Shown here in pieces: positions 52,154 to 61,185 of a stretch of 64,000 bases of DNA (positions are counted from its first letter, which is position 1; each line of letters opens with the position of its first letter). The position numbers and the translations under genes were made by a program. The notes beneath the pieces were generated by a model that searched no databases, was not told the origin of the DNA, and saw nothing but the letters and a program-made list of their open reading frames with translations. The stretch is from Lachnospiraceae bacterium (GTDB lineage: Bacteria > Bacillota > Clostridia > Lachnospirales > Lachnospiraceae): positions 1 to 64,000 of the forward strand of contig JAETRI010000006.1 of the NCBI GenBank assembly GCA_021770245.1, written 5' to 3'.

Positions 52154-53095
52154 ATGGTGGAGAAAGAAAAAGAAGGAATCCTTCTGGAATCGGGGACAAA
52201 TGAGATCGAGATCATGAAGTTTAAGATCCAGGGGGAATTCTACGGCATTAACGTGGCCAAGGTAAAGGAAATTATGATGGCCGCAAGGGTGAAGGCCATG
52301 CCTCATGCCCATCCGGCGGTGGAAGGGATTTTTAAACCCAGGGACATACTGATTACGGTGATCGATCTGGGGTATTACCTGACCAATGACCATCTGGAGC
52401 ATAAGCCCAGGGATCTTTTCATCGTTACCAATTTCAACAAAATGACCGTGGCTTTTCGTGTGCAGAGCATCGAAGGCATCAGCCGGATTTCCTGGAAGGA
52501 TATTCAGAAGCCGGACAAAACCTTAAGCCATGGGGATGAGGGTGTGGCGACAGGAATCGCCCAATGTGCCGGAGAATTGGTAACCATTCTGGACTTTGAG
52601 AAGATCGTGGCGGAAATTGCGCCGGAGACCACCATCCAGTTGGCTGAAGTGGAGAAGATGGGAGACAGACCGTTGTGCAACAGCCCTCTGGTCATCGCAG
52701 AGGACTCCATCCTCTTACAGAAAATGATCGACGATGCCCTGCAGCGCGCCGGGTTTACGGATATCAAGAATTTCAACAACGGCCAGGAAGCCTGGGATTA
52801 CCTGAAGACGATCAGGAACGACCATGACCTTTACGATAAGGTTAACCTGATCATCACGGATATCGAAATGCCCGAAATGGACGGGCACCGCCTAACGAAG
52901 CTGGTCAAGGATGATCCCAGGCTGGGACATCTTCCGGTGATTATTTTCTCGTCTCTGATCGACGATCAGATGCGGATCAAAGGCGAATCCCTTGGGGCTG
53001 ACGAGCAGTTAACCAAACCTGAAATCGGCAATTTGGTGCATGTGATCGACAAGCTCCTGGAGCGGTTTGAAAAGAAACGTGCGGAACTGGAATAA
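52154..53095 (+). CDS. cheV: Chemotaxis coupling protein CheV (CheW-receiver fusion)
   Basis: A 313-residue fusion: a CheW-like coupling domain at about 15-165 and a receiver domain at about 178-310. The phosphoacceptor is Asp236 in LIITDIEMPEMDG, with Lys in LTKPE near the end. CheV links receptors to CheA and adapts the response. It is the last recognisable chemotaxis gene before the housekeeping region. Confidence 0.92.
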   Translation: MVEKEKEGILLESGTNEIEIMKFKIQGEFYGINVAKVKEIMMAARVKAMPHAHPAVEGIFKPRDILITVIDLGYYLTNDHLEHKPRDLFIVTNFNKMTVAFRVQSIEGISRISWKDIQKPDKTLSHGDEGVATGIAQCAGELVTILDFEKIVAEIAPETTIQLAEVEKMGDRPLCNSPLVIAEDSILLQKMIDDALQRAGFTDIKNFNNGQEAWDYLKTIRNDHDLYDKVNLIITDIEMPEMDGHRLTKLVKDDPRLGHLPVIIFSSLIDDQMRIKGESLGADEQLTKPEIGNLVHVIDKLLERFEKKRAELE

Positions 53096-53281
53096 TGATT
53101 TTCCGGGCAGCGGGTGCGGTATTTCCGAAAATTTCCTGCCTGTATTTCATTTTGGCATATTTTTCTACCTCTGTGCATATAGTATAGATAGCAGCGATAT
53201 TGGGCCTGTCCGGCCGTCCGGGCTTTAGCGGGAGGGGCGTGCAGGCCGCAGGGACTATCTATGGGAAACAGGAGGACAGCC

Positions 53282-53521
53282 ATGCCAAGAGGTAGGAAAA
53301 AACAGTCATTGGACGAGAAGATCCAGGATACGAAACAGAGTATCTATAATTTGGAAAACCGGGTCCAGGAGCTCTACGAAGAATTGGAAGAATTGCTGGA
53401 TCGAAAGAAGAGAGAGGAATTGGAAAAGCTTTCCGAGGCATTGGAGGAAGCCGGGGTGTCCGTGGAGGAGATGCTGGAGCGTATCAAAGCGGAGGAACCG
53501 GAAACGGAAAACATTGCCTAA
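53282..53521 (+). CDS. Small coiled-coil protein of unknown function
   Basis: A 79-residue protein from an ATG preceded by ACAGGAGGACAGCC. It starts MPRGRKKQSLDEKI and is almost entirely a charged coiled coil (YNLENRVQELYEELEELLDRK). I do not recognise a named family. The 186 bp upstream include TTGGCA with an 18-bp spacer to CATATA, a possible promoter. It ends 166 bp before the yicC promoter. Confidence 0.65.
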   Translation: MPRGRKKQSLDEKIQDTKQSIYNLENRVQELYEELEELLDRKKREELEKLSEALEEAGVSVEEMLERIKAEEPETENIA

Positions 53522-53687
53522 GGGATTTGCCCGGGAGGCAGAGAAGAAGGGGCGCAGTTTTTGGCAGGAGTCGTTAGGCCTGTTGCGAGCTGCAGCCCTT
53601 TTTTGTGCGTCCCAGCGTCCGGGAGCCTGTGGGGTGGATGAACTGTTCCGCCACATTTGCAACATTTGCAAAGTTCCGGCAGAATTC

Positions 53688-53716
53688 TTGACTGGACGCC
53701 TTCCGTGCCTTATAAT
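53688..53716 (+). promoter_or_regulatory. Promoter of the yicC-remA-gmk-rpoZ unit
   Basis: TTGACT at 53688-53693, a 17-bp spacer and TATAAT at 53711-53716, 50 bp before the yicC start. Confidence 0.8.
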
Positions 53717-53765
53717 AAAATGGATTATGGGAATAGATTCCTCCGAAAGGGTAAGGACAGGACAG

Positions 53766-54644
53766 ATGATAAAGAGCATGACCGGTTTCGGAAGATGTGA
53801 GATCTGTGAAGAACAGCGCAAGATTACCGTGGAAATGAAATCCGTGAATCACAGATACCTGGATGTGAGCATGAAGATGCCCAAAAAGCTGAATTTTTTT
53901 GAGGCTTCCATCAGAGGGCTTCTAAAGGAATACATTCAGAGGGGAAAGGTGGATATCTTCCTTTCCTATGAGGATTATACGGAGAATAACGTAACGGTTC
54001 GATACAATCGGGATGTTGCCGCCGAATACGTGAAATATTTAAAAGAGATGGCGGCAGAATTTGCGCTGGGAGACGATATCCGTATTTCCACATTGGCCAG
54101 GTGCCCGGAAGTATTCACCATGGAAGAGAAGAATGTGGATGAAGAGGGGATCTGGAAAGCGCTGGAGAAGGCCGTGCGCGGTGCGGCGCAGGCGCTCACC
54201 CAGGCGAGGATCGAAGAAGGGGATAATCTGAGGAAGGATCTTTTGGAAAAGCTGGACGGGATGCTGGGGCATGTGGCTTTCATCGAGGAGCGTTCGCCTC
54301 AGATCGTGGAGGAATACCGCCAGTCGCTGGAGAGTAAAGTGAAGGAGCTTTTGGGGGATGCGCAGGTGGATGAAAACCGTCTGATCACCGAGGTGACGAT
54401 CTTTGCGGATAAGGTCTGTGTGGACGAAGAACTGGTGCGGCTGCGCAGCCATATCGGAACCACCCGGGAAACCCTGCTTCAGGGCGGCAGCATAGGGCGG
54501 AAGCTGGATTTCATCGCGCAGGAGATGAACCGGGAAGCCAATACGATCCTTTCCAAAACGAGCGATCTGGAGACATCGAACCGGGCCATTGAGCTGAAAA
54601 CGGAGATCGAAAAGGTACGGGAGCAGATACAGAATATTGAATGA
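53766..54644 (+). CDS. yicC: YicC-family endoribonuclease-like protein
   Basis: A 292-residue protein beginning MIKSMTGFGRCEICEEQRKI, the family's hallmark start. EMKSVNHRYLDVSMKMPKK and C-terminal GGSIGRKLDFIAQEMNREAN and TILSKTSDLE segments follow. YicC proteins have been linked to RNA degradation. It heads the common Firmicute order yicC-remA-gmk-rpoZ. The start at 53766 is chosen over longer frames because of the MIKSMTGFG beginning and the promoter just upstream. Confidence 0.92.
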   Translation: MIKSMTGFGRCEICEEQRKITVEMKSVNHRYLDVSMKMPKKLNFFEASIRGLLKEYIQRGKVDIFLSYEDYTENNVTVRYNRDVAAEYVKYLKEMAAEFALGDDIRISTLARCPEVFTMEEKNVDEEGIWKALEKAVRGAAQALTQARIEEGDNLRKDLLEKLDGMLGHVAFIEERSPQIVEEYRQSLESKVKELLGDAQVDENRLITEVTIFADKVCVDEELVRLRSHIGTTRETLLQGGSIGRKLDFIAQEMNREANTILSKTSDLETSNRAIELKTEIEKVREQIQNIE

Positions 54645-54659
54645 CCGTACGGAGGGCCT

Positions 54660-54920
54660 ATGAGTCAGTTTATCCATGTGGGGTTTGGCAATATTGTAAA
54701 TACGGAAAAGGTGATCGCAGTGGTGAGCCCTGAGTCTGCGCCTATCAAAAGGATGGTACAGACTGCCCGGGAGGCGGGTACGGCGGTGGATGCGACACAG
54801 GGCAGGAAGACAAAGGCTGTGCTGGTGATGGAGAACGGGCAGGTGGTACTTTCGGCGCTGCTTCCCGAGACCATAGCGAACCGCGCGCAGACAGGACGGG
54901 AGGAATACGATGAAGCGTAA
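54660..54920 (+). CDS. remA: Extracellular matrix regulator RemA (DUF370)
   Basis: An 86-residue DNA-binding protein. It opens [21 protein letters not shown] and continues [21 protein letters not shown] and [25 protein letters not shown], all conserved in RemA. In Bacillus it activates matrix genes. It overlaps gmk by 11 bases. Spacing and order are the standard Firmicute ones. Confidence 0.93.
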   Translation: MSQFIHVGFGNIVNTEKVIAVVSPESAPIKRMVQTAREAGTAVDATQGRKTKAVLVMENGQVVLSALLPETIANRAQTGREEYDEA

Positions 54921-55542
54921 AGGGATCCTGATCGTGGTTTCCGGTTTTTCCGGGGTGGGAAAGGGCACATTGATGCGGGAGCTTCTGCGTACCTATGATA
55001 ACTATGCCCTGTCGGTTTCCATGACTACAAGGAAACCCAGGGAAGGGGAGGAGGAAGGAGTTTCCTACTTCTTTGTAGACAGGGAAACCTTCGAACGCAC
55101 CATCCGGCAGGACGGCCTGGTGGAATATGCCGAGTACTGCGGCAACTATTACGGCACGCCGAAAGAATATGTGGAAAGGTGCCTGGCGCAGGGCAAGGAT
55201 GTGATCCTGGAAATCGAGATTCAGGGGGCCTTGAAGGTCAGAGAGAGATTTCCGCAGGCCCTTCTGTTGTTTGTGATGCCGCCTGATGCGGAAGAACTGA
55301 GACGGCGTCTTGCGGGAAGGGGCACGGAGGAAGATGCGGTGATCCGCAGGCGGCTCGCACGTGCACAGGAGGAGTCAAAGGGGATCGAGAACTATGAGTA
55401 TATTATAATCAATGATGATCTGCAGGCCTGTGTGCAGGAAATGCATGCCGTGATTACGGCGGCGCGCAGGGCCCCCGGCAGGAATGAAGAGTTTATTGCA
55501 GATATCCGTTCCGGATTGAGCGCGTTGGTGAAAGGAGAATAA
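54910..55542 (+). CDS. gmk: Guanylate kinase
   Basis: A 210-residue enzyme converting GMP to GDP. The P-loop is [10 protein letters not shown], followed by [21 protein letters not shown] (GMP-binding), [17 protein letters not shown] and [15 protein letters not shown]. The coding region overlaps remA and is four bases from rpoZ. Confidence 0.96.
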   Translation: MKRKGILIVVSGFSGVGKGTLMRELLRTYDNYALSVSMTTRKPREGEEEGVSYFFVDRETFERTIRQDGLVEYAEYCGNYYGTPKEYVERCLAQGKDVILEIEIQGALKVRERFPQALLLFVMPPDAEELRRRLAGRGTEEDAVIRRRLARAQEESKGIENYEYIIINDDLQACVQEMHAVITAARRAPGRNEEFIADIRSGLSALVKGE

Positions 55543-55546
55543 ATTT

Positions 55547-55816
55547 ATGTTGCATCCGTCTTACAGCGACCTGATGAAGGTAGTAAACAGCGATGTGGAA
55601 CCGGGAGAAAGCAAGGTGGTAAGCAGCCGCTATTCCATCGTGATGGCCACTTCCAAAAGGGCGAGGCAGATCATCGGGGGAGACGAGGCCCTGGTGAATA
55701 TGAAAACAGGTATGAAGCCCCTGTCCGTGGCCGTGGAAGAACTGAACGAAGGCAAGATTAAGATCCTTGGGGATGAGGAGATGGAATCCGGCTCCGCCGG
55801 ATCCGAAGAGGACTGA
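55547..55816 (+). CDS. rpoZ: RNA polymerase omega subunit
   Basis: An 89-residue protein starting MLHPSYSDLMKVVNSDVE, with SRYSIVMATSKRARQIIGG and KPLSVAVEELNEGKIKIL, typical of omega in clostridia. It stabilises RNA polymerase assembly. A terminator follows at 55848-55894. Confidence 0.93.
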   Translation: MLHPSYSDLMKVVNSDVEPGESKVVSSRYSIVMATSKRARQIIGGDEALVNMKTGMKPLSVAVEELNEGKIKILGDEEMESGSAGSEED

Positions 55817-55847
55817 ACGCTCCGGGGAAGGCCTGATCACAGCGATA

Positions 55848-55894
55848 AGAGAAATCGCCGGGAGAAGAGAACACGCCCGGGCATTTCTCTTTTT
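55848..55894 (+). terminator. Rho-independent terminator after rpoZ
   Basis: AGAGAAAT (55848-55855) pairs with ATTTCTCT (55883-55890), with inner CCGGG/CCCGG pairing, followed by a T run. It separates rpoZ from rimO. Confidence 0.8.
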
Positions 55895-55920
55895 GTTCAT
55901 ACAAAGAACCGGACGGTTGA

Positions 55921-55950
55921 GCCGCTTTGGGCGGCGGATTGCGAGGAAGG
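55921..55950 (+). promoter_or_regulatory. GCCGC/GCGGC hairpin abutting the rimO ribosome-binding site
   Basis: GCCGC at 55921-55925, loop TTTGG, GCGGC at 55931-55935, then GGATTGCGAGGAAGG and the ATG. Same layout as before fliQ. Confidence 0.55.
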
Positions 55951-57291
55951 ATGAAGGTTGCGTTTGTGTCCCTGGGATGCGATAAGAATCTGGTGGATAC
56001 GGAAATGATGCTGGGGATGCTGGCAGAAAAGGGATATACCTTTACGGACGATGAGGAGGAGGCAGAGGCCGCGGTGGTCAATACCTGCTGCTTTATCGGG
56101 GATGCCAAGGAGGAAAGTATTCAGGCCATTCTGGAGCTGGCGGAGCGCAGGCAGGCGGGCGGGTTGAGAGCGCTGGTCGTGGCGGGCTGTCTGGCCCAGC
56201 GTTATGCGAGGGAGATCAGGGAAGAGATCCCGGAGGTGGACGCCGTAATCGGGACCATGGCCATCGACCGGGTGGCGGAGGCCCTGGAGAGTGCCTGCGC
56301 GGGGGAGAGGAAGGACTATATCACGGACCCGGATGCCGGGCCGGTCTATGGGAAGCGGCGCAGCGTAACCACGGGAGGCATTTATGCTTATCTGAAAATC
56401 GCGGAAGGGTGTGATAAACGCTGTACTTACTGCATCATCCCCAAAGTGCGGGGCAGCTATCGCAGCGTACCCATGGAAGCTTTGATAGAGGAATCGGAAA
56501 GGCTGGCGGAGGAAGGCGTAAAAGAGTTGATCCTTGTGGCGCAGGAAACGACATTGTACGGAAAGGATCTCTATGGACGCAAGGCCCTTCCGGAGCTGCT
56601 CCGCAGGCTGTGCAGGATAGAAGGGCTGTCCTGGATCCGGCTTCTGTACTGCTATCCGGAGGAGATTACGGAGGAATTGATCCGGGTCATCAAGGAGGAG
56701 CCCAAAATCTGCCATTATCTGGATATGCCCATCCAGCATGCTTCGGACCGGATCCTTTTGCGGATGGGGAGGAGGACCGGCCAGGAGGAGCTGCGGGAGC
56801 GCATCGGGAAGCTGCGGGAGGAGATCCCGGATATCTGTCTGCGTACCACGCTGATCAGCGGCTTTCCCGGGGAGACGCAGGAGGACCATATCGAACTGTA
56901 TCGTTTTGTGAACGAGATCGAGTTTGACCGGCTGGGGGTTTTTACCTATTCCCGGGAGGAGGGAACGGCCGCGGCGGATATGGACGGGCAGGTTCCCCAG
57001 GAGATAAAAGAGGCGCGCAGATCGGAATTGATGGAACTGCAGCAGGCCATTGCCTTTGAAAAGGCGGAGGATGCGAAGGGCAGCGCAGTCATGGCCATGA
57101 TAGAGGGACGGATGGAGGAAGAGGATGTCTACGTGGCCAGGACCTATCGGGATGCGCCGGGGGTGGACGGCCTTGTATTCCTCCATACGCCTCGAACGGA
57201 CCTGATGAGCGGGGATTTGGTGAAGGTGCGCATCACGGGATCCCATGAATATGATTTGATAGGAGAATTGGAAAATGAATCTGCCGAATAA
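55951..57291 (+). CDS. rimO: Ribosomal protein S12 methylthiotransferase RimO
   Basis: A 446-residue radical-SAM enzyme. The N-terminal MTTase domain has SLGCDKNLVDTE, NTCCFIGDAKEES and VVAGCLAQRY. The radical-SAM cluster motif is CDKRCTYC near residue 158. A TRAM domain closes the protein. The DKNLVD and the C-terminal region fit RimO rather than MiaB. It methylthiolates an aspartate of ribosomal protein S12. The ATG at 55951 follows GAGGAAGG. Confidence 0.95.
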   Translation: MKVAFVSLGCDKNLVDTEMMLGMLAEKGYTFTDDEEEAEAAVVNTCCFIGDAKEESIQAILELAERRQAGGLRALVVAGCLAQRYAREIREEIPEVDAVIGTMAIDRVAEALESACAGERKDYITDPDAGPVYGKRRSVTTGGIYAYLKIAEGCDKRCTYCIIPKVRGSYRSVPMEALIEESERLAEEGVKELILVAQETTLYGKDLYGRKALPELLRRLCRIEGLSWIRLLYCYPEEITEELIRVIKEEPKICHYLDMPIQHASDRILLRMGRRTGQEELRERIGKLREEIPDICLRTTLISGFPGETQEDHIELYRFVNEIEFDRLGVFTYSREEGTAAADMDGQVPQEIKEARRSELMELQQAIAFEKAEDAKGSAVMAMIEGRMEEEDVYVARTYRDAPGVDGLVFLHTPRTDLMSGDLVKVRITGSHEYDLIGELENESAE

Positions 57292-57811
57292 ACTTACCAT
57301 ACTGAGAATGGTCATGATAGTACCCTTTGTGGTGTTCATGCTGACGCCTCTGGGAGGGACGGCCGGTAAATGGATCGCTCTGGCACTTTTCGTCATTGCC
57401 AGCCTGACAGATCTGCTGGACGGGAAAATTGCCAGAAAATATAATCTGGTTACCACCTTTGGCAAGTTTATGGATCCTCTGGCGGATAAGCTGCTGGTAT
57501 GTGCGGCCATGATCTGCCTGGTGGAGACGGGCCGGATCCCCTCCTGGATTGTCATTGTCATCATCAGCCGGGAATTTATCATCAGCGGTTTCCGTCTCGT
57601 GGCCTCCGATAAGGGGGTAGTCATAGCGGCAAGCTATTGGGGAAAATTTAAGACGACCTTCCAGATGGTGATGATCGTGCTGATGATCGCGGATATCCCG
57701 CAGCTGGCGCTTCTGACAAATATCATTATGTGGGCGGCCCTCATTCTGACGGTGGTTTCCCTGCTTGATTATCTGGTGAAAAATAAGGATGTGATGAAGG
57801 ATCCCGCATAG
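57275..57811 (+). CDS. pgsA: CDP-diacylglycerol-glycerol-3-phosphate 3-phosphatidyltransferase
   Basis: A 178-residue membrane enzyme of phosphatidylglycerol synthesis. It starts MNLPNKLTILRMVMI and has the CDP-alcohol phosphotransferase motif DG..AR........G...D...D in the stretch that begins LDGKIARKYN and ends KFMDPLADK (near residues 48-71). Several hydrophobic helices follow. It overlaps rimO by 17 bases, a common clostridial arrangement. Confidence 0.95.
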   Translation: MNLPNKLTILRMVMIVPFVVFMLTPLGGTAGKWIALALFVIASLTDLLDGKIARKYNLVTTFGKFMDPLADKLLVCAAMICLVETGRIPSWIVIVIISREFIISGFRLVASDKGVVIAASYWGKFKTTFQMVMIVLMIADIPQLALLTNIIMWAALILTVVSLLDYLVKNKDVMKDPA

Positions 57812-57930
57812 GGAGCCGAATCGGAACAAAAACCCCTGATCCGGGACGCTGTACGCCGGTACAAAATCCCCTGTGTTGTTGGTGCGCATCCGGCCGGAAG
57901 TTTGGCGGGGCGTACAGATAGGAGCCGAAT

Positions 57931-59208
57931 ATGGTTGTGGAACTGATTTCCGTGGGAACGGAACTGCTGCTTGGCAATATCGTAAATACCAATGCGGCCT
58001 GGCTGGCGGAAAAGTGCGCGGCGCTGGGCCTGTCCTGCTATTATCAGACGGTGGTGGGCGACAACAGGGACCGGCTGGCAGCCACCCTGCGGACCGGACT
58101 GGAACGTTCGGATATCCTGATTTTATCCGGCGGGCTTGGACCGACCCAGGACGACCTTACCAAGGAGACGGCGGCGGAGGTCTTTGGACAGCCGCTGGGA
58201 ATGGATCCGCACTCTTTGGAGCGGATCGAGACCTTTTTTGCCGAAAAGGGCCTGGAAATGACGGAAAACAACAAAAAGCAGGCCCTGGTTCCCCAGGGGG
58301 CGGCGGTGGTGGATAACGATAACGGAACGGCGCCGGGGCTGATCCTTACGAAGGACGGAAAACGGATGATCCTTCTTCCCGGGCCCCCCAATGAATTAAA
58401 GCCCATGTTTGAGGGCAGTATTGCCCCCTTCTTAACAAAACTGACGGGAAAGGAGGAGGGGGCCGTCATATATTCCAAAACGGTTAAAATCTGCGGGCAG
58501 GGGGAGAGCAGCGTGGAGAGCCGTATTACGGATCTGGAGCAGCTTTCCAACCCTACGGTTGCTCCTTATGCGAAAATAGGGGAGGTACATCTACGCGTGA
58601 CGGCCAGGGCCGCGGACGAAAAAGAAGCCAGAAAAATGGTGAAGCCGGTGGTAAAGGAGCTGAAGGCCCGTTTCGGAAGCTTGGTATATACCACGGAAGA
58701 GGATGTGACGCTGGAGAAATCCGTGGTGGATCTCCTGCTGGCGAACAACCTCACCGTTTCCACCATCGAGTCCTGCAGCGGCGGGCTGCTGGCCGCACGG
58801 CTGATCAACATCCCCGGTGTTTCCGAGGTATTCAAGTCAGGCTATATTTCCTATTCCAACAAAGCCAAAAGAAAGATTGCCGGGGTGAAGAAATCGACCC
58901 TTGCCAAGTACGGGGCGGTAAGCAGCCAGACGGCCGGAGAGATGGCCAGGGGGGCGGCGCTTCTGTCCAAAGCGGACGTAACCCTTTCCATCACCGGTAT
59001 TGCGGGGCCGGAGGGCGGCACGGCGGAAAAACCGGTGGGGCTGGTCTATATGGGCTGTTATGTGTGCGGGACCACCCGGGTAAAGGAATTCCGTTTCAGC
59101 GGAAACCGGGCAAAGATCAGGGAATCGGCCGTCTCGGCGGCGCTCACTATGATGAGGCAGTGCATTCTGGAATATTACAGTGAGAAAACCTTCGGCAAGA
59201 AAGAATAG
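57931..59208 (+). CDS. cinA: CinA-type competence/damage protein, nicotinamide-nucleotide amidase
   Basis: A 425-residue two-domain protein. The N-terminal MoaB-like domain has ISVGTELLLGNIVNTNAAWL and LSGGLGPTQDDLTKE. The C-terminal amidase domain has TVSTIESCSGGLLAARLINI, FKSGYISYSN and SITGIAGPEGGTAEKPVGLVY. It recycles pyridine nucleotides by deamidating NMN. The order rimO-pgsA-cinA is typical for Firmicutes. The preceding 119 bp have no clear promoter. Confidence 0.95.
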   Translation: MVVELISVGTELLLGNIVNTNAAWLAEKCAALGLSCYYQTVVGDNRDRLAATLRTGLERSDILILSGGLGPTQDDLTKETAAEVFGQPLGMDPHSLERIETFFAEKGLEMTENNKKQALVPQGAAVVDNDNGTAPGLILTKDGKRMILLPGPPNELKPMFEGSIAPFLTKLTGKEEGAVIYSKTVKICGQGESSVESRITDLEQLSNPTVAPYAKIGEVHLRVTARAADEKEARKMVKPVVKELKARFGSLVYTTEEDVTLEKSVVDLLLANNLTVSTIESCSGGLLAARLINIPGVSEVFKSGYISYSNKAKRKIAGVKKSTLAKYGAVSSQTAGEMARGAALLSKADVTLSITGIAGPEGGTAEKPVGLVYMGCYVCGTTRVKEFRFSGNRAKIRESAVSAALTMMRQCILEYYSEKTFGKKE

Positions 59209-59323
59209 CGGCCGTTTGACCGCACGCGGTGTGGCGGGCGGCCGGACGGATCCTGGGGCGGATTGACGGCGTATATGGAAACGTGAGAGCAGTTTCATGA
59301 AAATGCGCAGATGGGAGCCAGAT

Positions 59324-61129
59324 ATGAACGGAAATGAGGAATATATGTTTTGTCCGAAATGCGGCGCGTTGATGAAGGACGGTGTCTGCATGAGCTGCGG
59401 AAACGGTACAAGGGAGGCGTCCGCAGCACTGCCCGGACAAGACGGTGAGGGGACAGGACAGGAAGGCTTTGATCAAAGGCTGCAGCAGGCATACGGCGCG
59501 GCCGGGGAGGCGGGAGCAGGGGAGTCTGGCCGGCCGGAGGATCAGGCGGCTTCCGACCCAAATCAGGGGATGACGGACGGACAGGAGGAGGGAGGCCAAA
59601 GCCCTGACGGCCTGATCAGATGGAACGGCAGCCAGCTTGGCGGCCGGAATCCGGAACGGCCCGCCGATTTGAACGGAAGAATGCCGGGTCAGCCGCCTGT
59701 CGAAGCCGATCGGAATGAGGATCAGCCGTTTAATCAGAATCCTTGGAATCCGGGCAGACCTGCCGATTTGAACGGAGGAATGCCGGGGTGCCCGTCCTCC
59801 GGAGCCAATTGGAATGGGAGCCAGCCGTTCAATCAGAATCCCTGGAACCAGGGCGGCCCAGCCGGTTCTAACGAAGGGAATCCGGGTCAGCCGTTCGGAG
59901 GGGACAATCGGAATGCAGGTCAGCCCTTCACCCAGAATCCCTGGAACCAGGGCGGCCCAGCCGGTTCTAACGGAGGGAATCCGGGTCAGCCGTTCGGAGG
60001 GGACAATCGGAACGCAGGTCAGCCCTTCACCCAGAATCCCTGGAACCAGGGCCAGCCCGGAGGTCCGAACGGCTGGAATCAAAACCGCACGGGAACCTAT
60101 GGCCCGCAGGGCTATAACGGACAGGGAGCCTATCAAAACCGGAATTACGGCCAGCCCGGGGATTACGGAGCCTGGAACGGCCGCCGGACCGGATACGGGC
60201 AGCCGGTGCAGGGTACTCCTTCCGGATGGGAAGAAAAACGAAACGACCACAGGACGGTGGCGGCGATCGTGGCCGCGGTAATTGCCGTTCTGCTGTGTGT
60301 GGTCATGGTCCTGCTGTTTTTTATCGTAAAAAATTCGGTCCGCGAATCGGGCGGCCTTGCGGGAAACAAGGATTATTTCTTCAGCGATCCGCCGCAGGAA
60401 CAAACCCCCGGGGCGGATGAAGGATGGCAGAGCGGGATTTTTGATTCTCTCCCGGAGGAAGATGAGGAGTATATTCCCAGCGCAGAGGATGAATTCTATG
60501 TTAAATTGGCTGACAGCGTACGGGATGATCTGACTTACTCCATAAAATGGGAGGAATACCATAACGAAGACGATACCACGGGAGCTACGGCAGTGGGGCG
60601 GTATCCGCAGATTGAAGGAGGGAACATCCCCCACCTGGACGAGCTGAATGATTTTGTCAAGGAAGAAGCCACTTATTACAGCAATCTATACGGATATTAC
60701 CGGGAGTGGGGAAACGCCACGCTCTATGCGGCGGAAAGCATGGGATATGTGACCTATATGGATGAGGAGAAAATCAGCATCGTCCTTCAGGAATCCATTG
60801 CCACGGAGGACGGCTCGAATATCTCCCTTTACAGCATCAATATTGATCTGATGAGCGGCGAAATCATGAACAACGGAGGGATCATCGAATACAGCGAAGA
60901 ATTAACCCGCGCCTTCCGGGATCAAAACGATTATCAGAACGGGTATGTACGTGCAGTGGACGTGATGTCGGACGAAAAGCTGCAGGATTTCCTGTCCGAC
61001 GAGGATACGAATATCGTGTTTTTCACCCCTGTGGGACTGGAGATCGGATTTAATTATACGACCAGTGACAGCAGCGGATGGGTAACCGCCACGATTCGCG
61101 ACTATGATCGTTATAGGAAGAAGTTCTGA
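59324..61129 (+). CDS. Zinc-ribbon membrane protein with 33-residue Gly/Asn/Pro repeats
   Basis: Starting at the ATG after GGGAG (59324), the 601-residue product opens with a zinc ribbon (FCPKCGALMKDGVCMSCG). About 270 residues of Gly/Asn/Pro/Gln-rich repeats follow. The unit of 33 residues (99 bp; starts at 59837, 59936 and 60035, less perfect before) contains QNPWNQGGPAGSNGGNPGQP. One membrane helix is near residues 305-330 (VAAIVAAVIAVLLCVVMVLL). The C-terminal ~210 residues are an extracytoplasmic domain (DSVRDDLTYSIKWEEYHNED...) that may be of the DUF3298/RsiV type. The function is unknown; a surface sensor or anti-sigma-like protein is possible. Confidence 0.75.
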   Translation: MNGNEEYMFCPKCGALMKDGVCMSCGNGTREASAALPGQDGEGTGQEGFDQRLQQAYGAAGEAGAGESGRPEDQAASDPNQGMTDGQEEGGQSPDGLIRWNGSQLGGRNPERPADLNGRMPGQPPVEADRNEDQPFNQNPWNPGRPADLNGGMPGCPSSGANWNGSQPFNQNPWNQGGPAGSNEGNPGQPFGGDNRNAGQPFTQNPWNQGGPAGSNGGNPGQPFGGDNRNAGQPFTQNPWNQGQPGGPNGWNQNRTGTYGPQGYNGQGAYQNRNYGQPGDYGAWNGRRTGYGQPVQGTPSGWEEKRNDHRTVAAIVAAVIAVLLCVVMVLLFFIVKNSVRESGGLAGNKDYFFSDPPQEQTPGADEGWQSGIFDSLPEEDEEYIPSAEDEFYVKLADSVRDDLTYSIKWEEYHNEDDTTGATAVGRYPQIEGGNIPHLDELNDFVKEEATYYSNLYGYYREWGNATLYAAESMGYVTYMDEEKISIVLQESIATEDGSNISLYSINIDLMSGEIMNNGGIIEYSEELTRAFRDQNDYQNGYVRAVDVMSDEKLQDFLSDEDTNIVFFTPVGLEIGFNYTTSDSSGWVTATIRDYDRYRKKF

Positions 61130-61185
61130 ACGCAGGAACATAACGAAAAAGAGACTGCCTGTGTGAAGGAAAGGTGTGAAGAGGC

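Noticed and set aside
55897..57624. 575-codon minus-strand frame opposite rimO and pgsA
   Set aside because: It covers two well-identified genes and has the composition of an antisense frame.
59837..60060. 99-bp repeats as an assembly artefact
   Set aside because: The copies differ by several bases and the frame is kept, so a true coding repeat is more likely.
59147..60634. 495-codon minus-strand frame with VPIVPSERLTRIP-type repeats
   Set aside because: The repeats are only the complement of the 99-bp minisatellite in the zinc-ribbon gene. No independent start signals.
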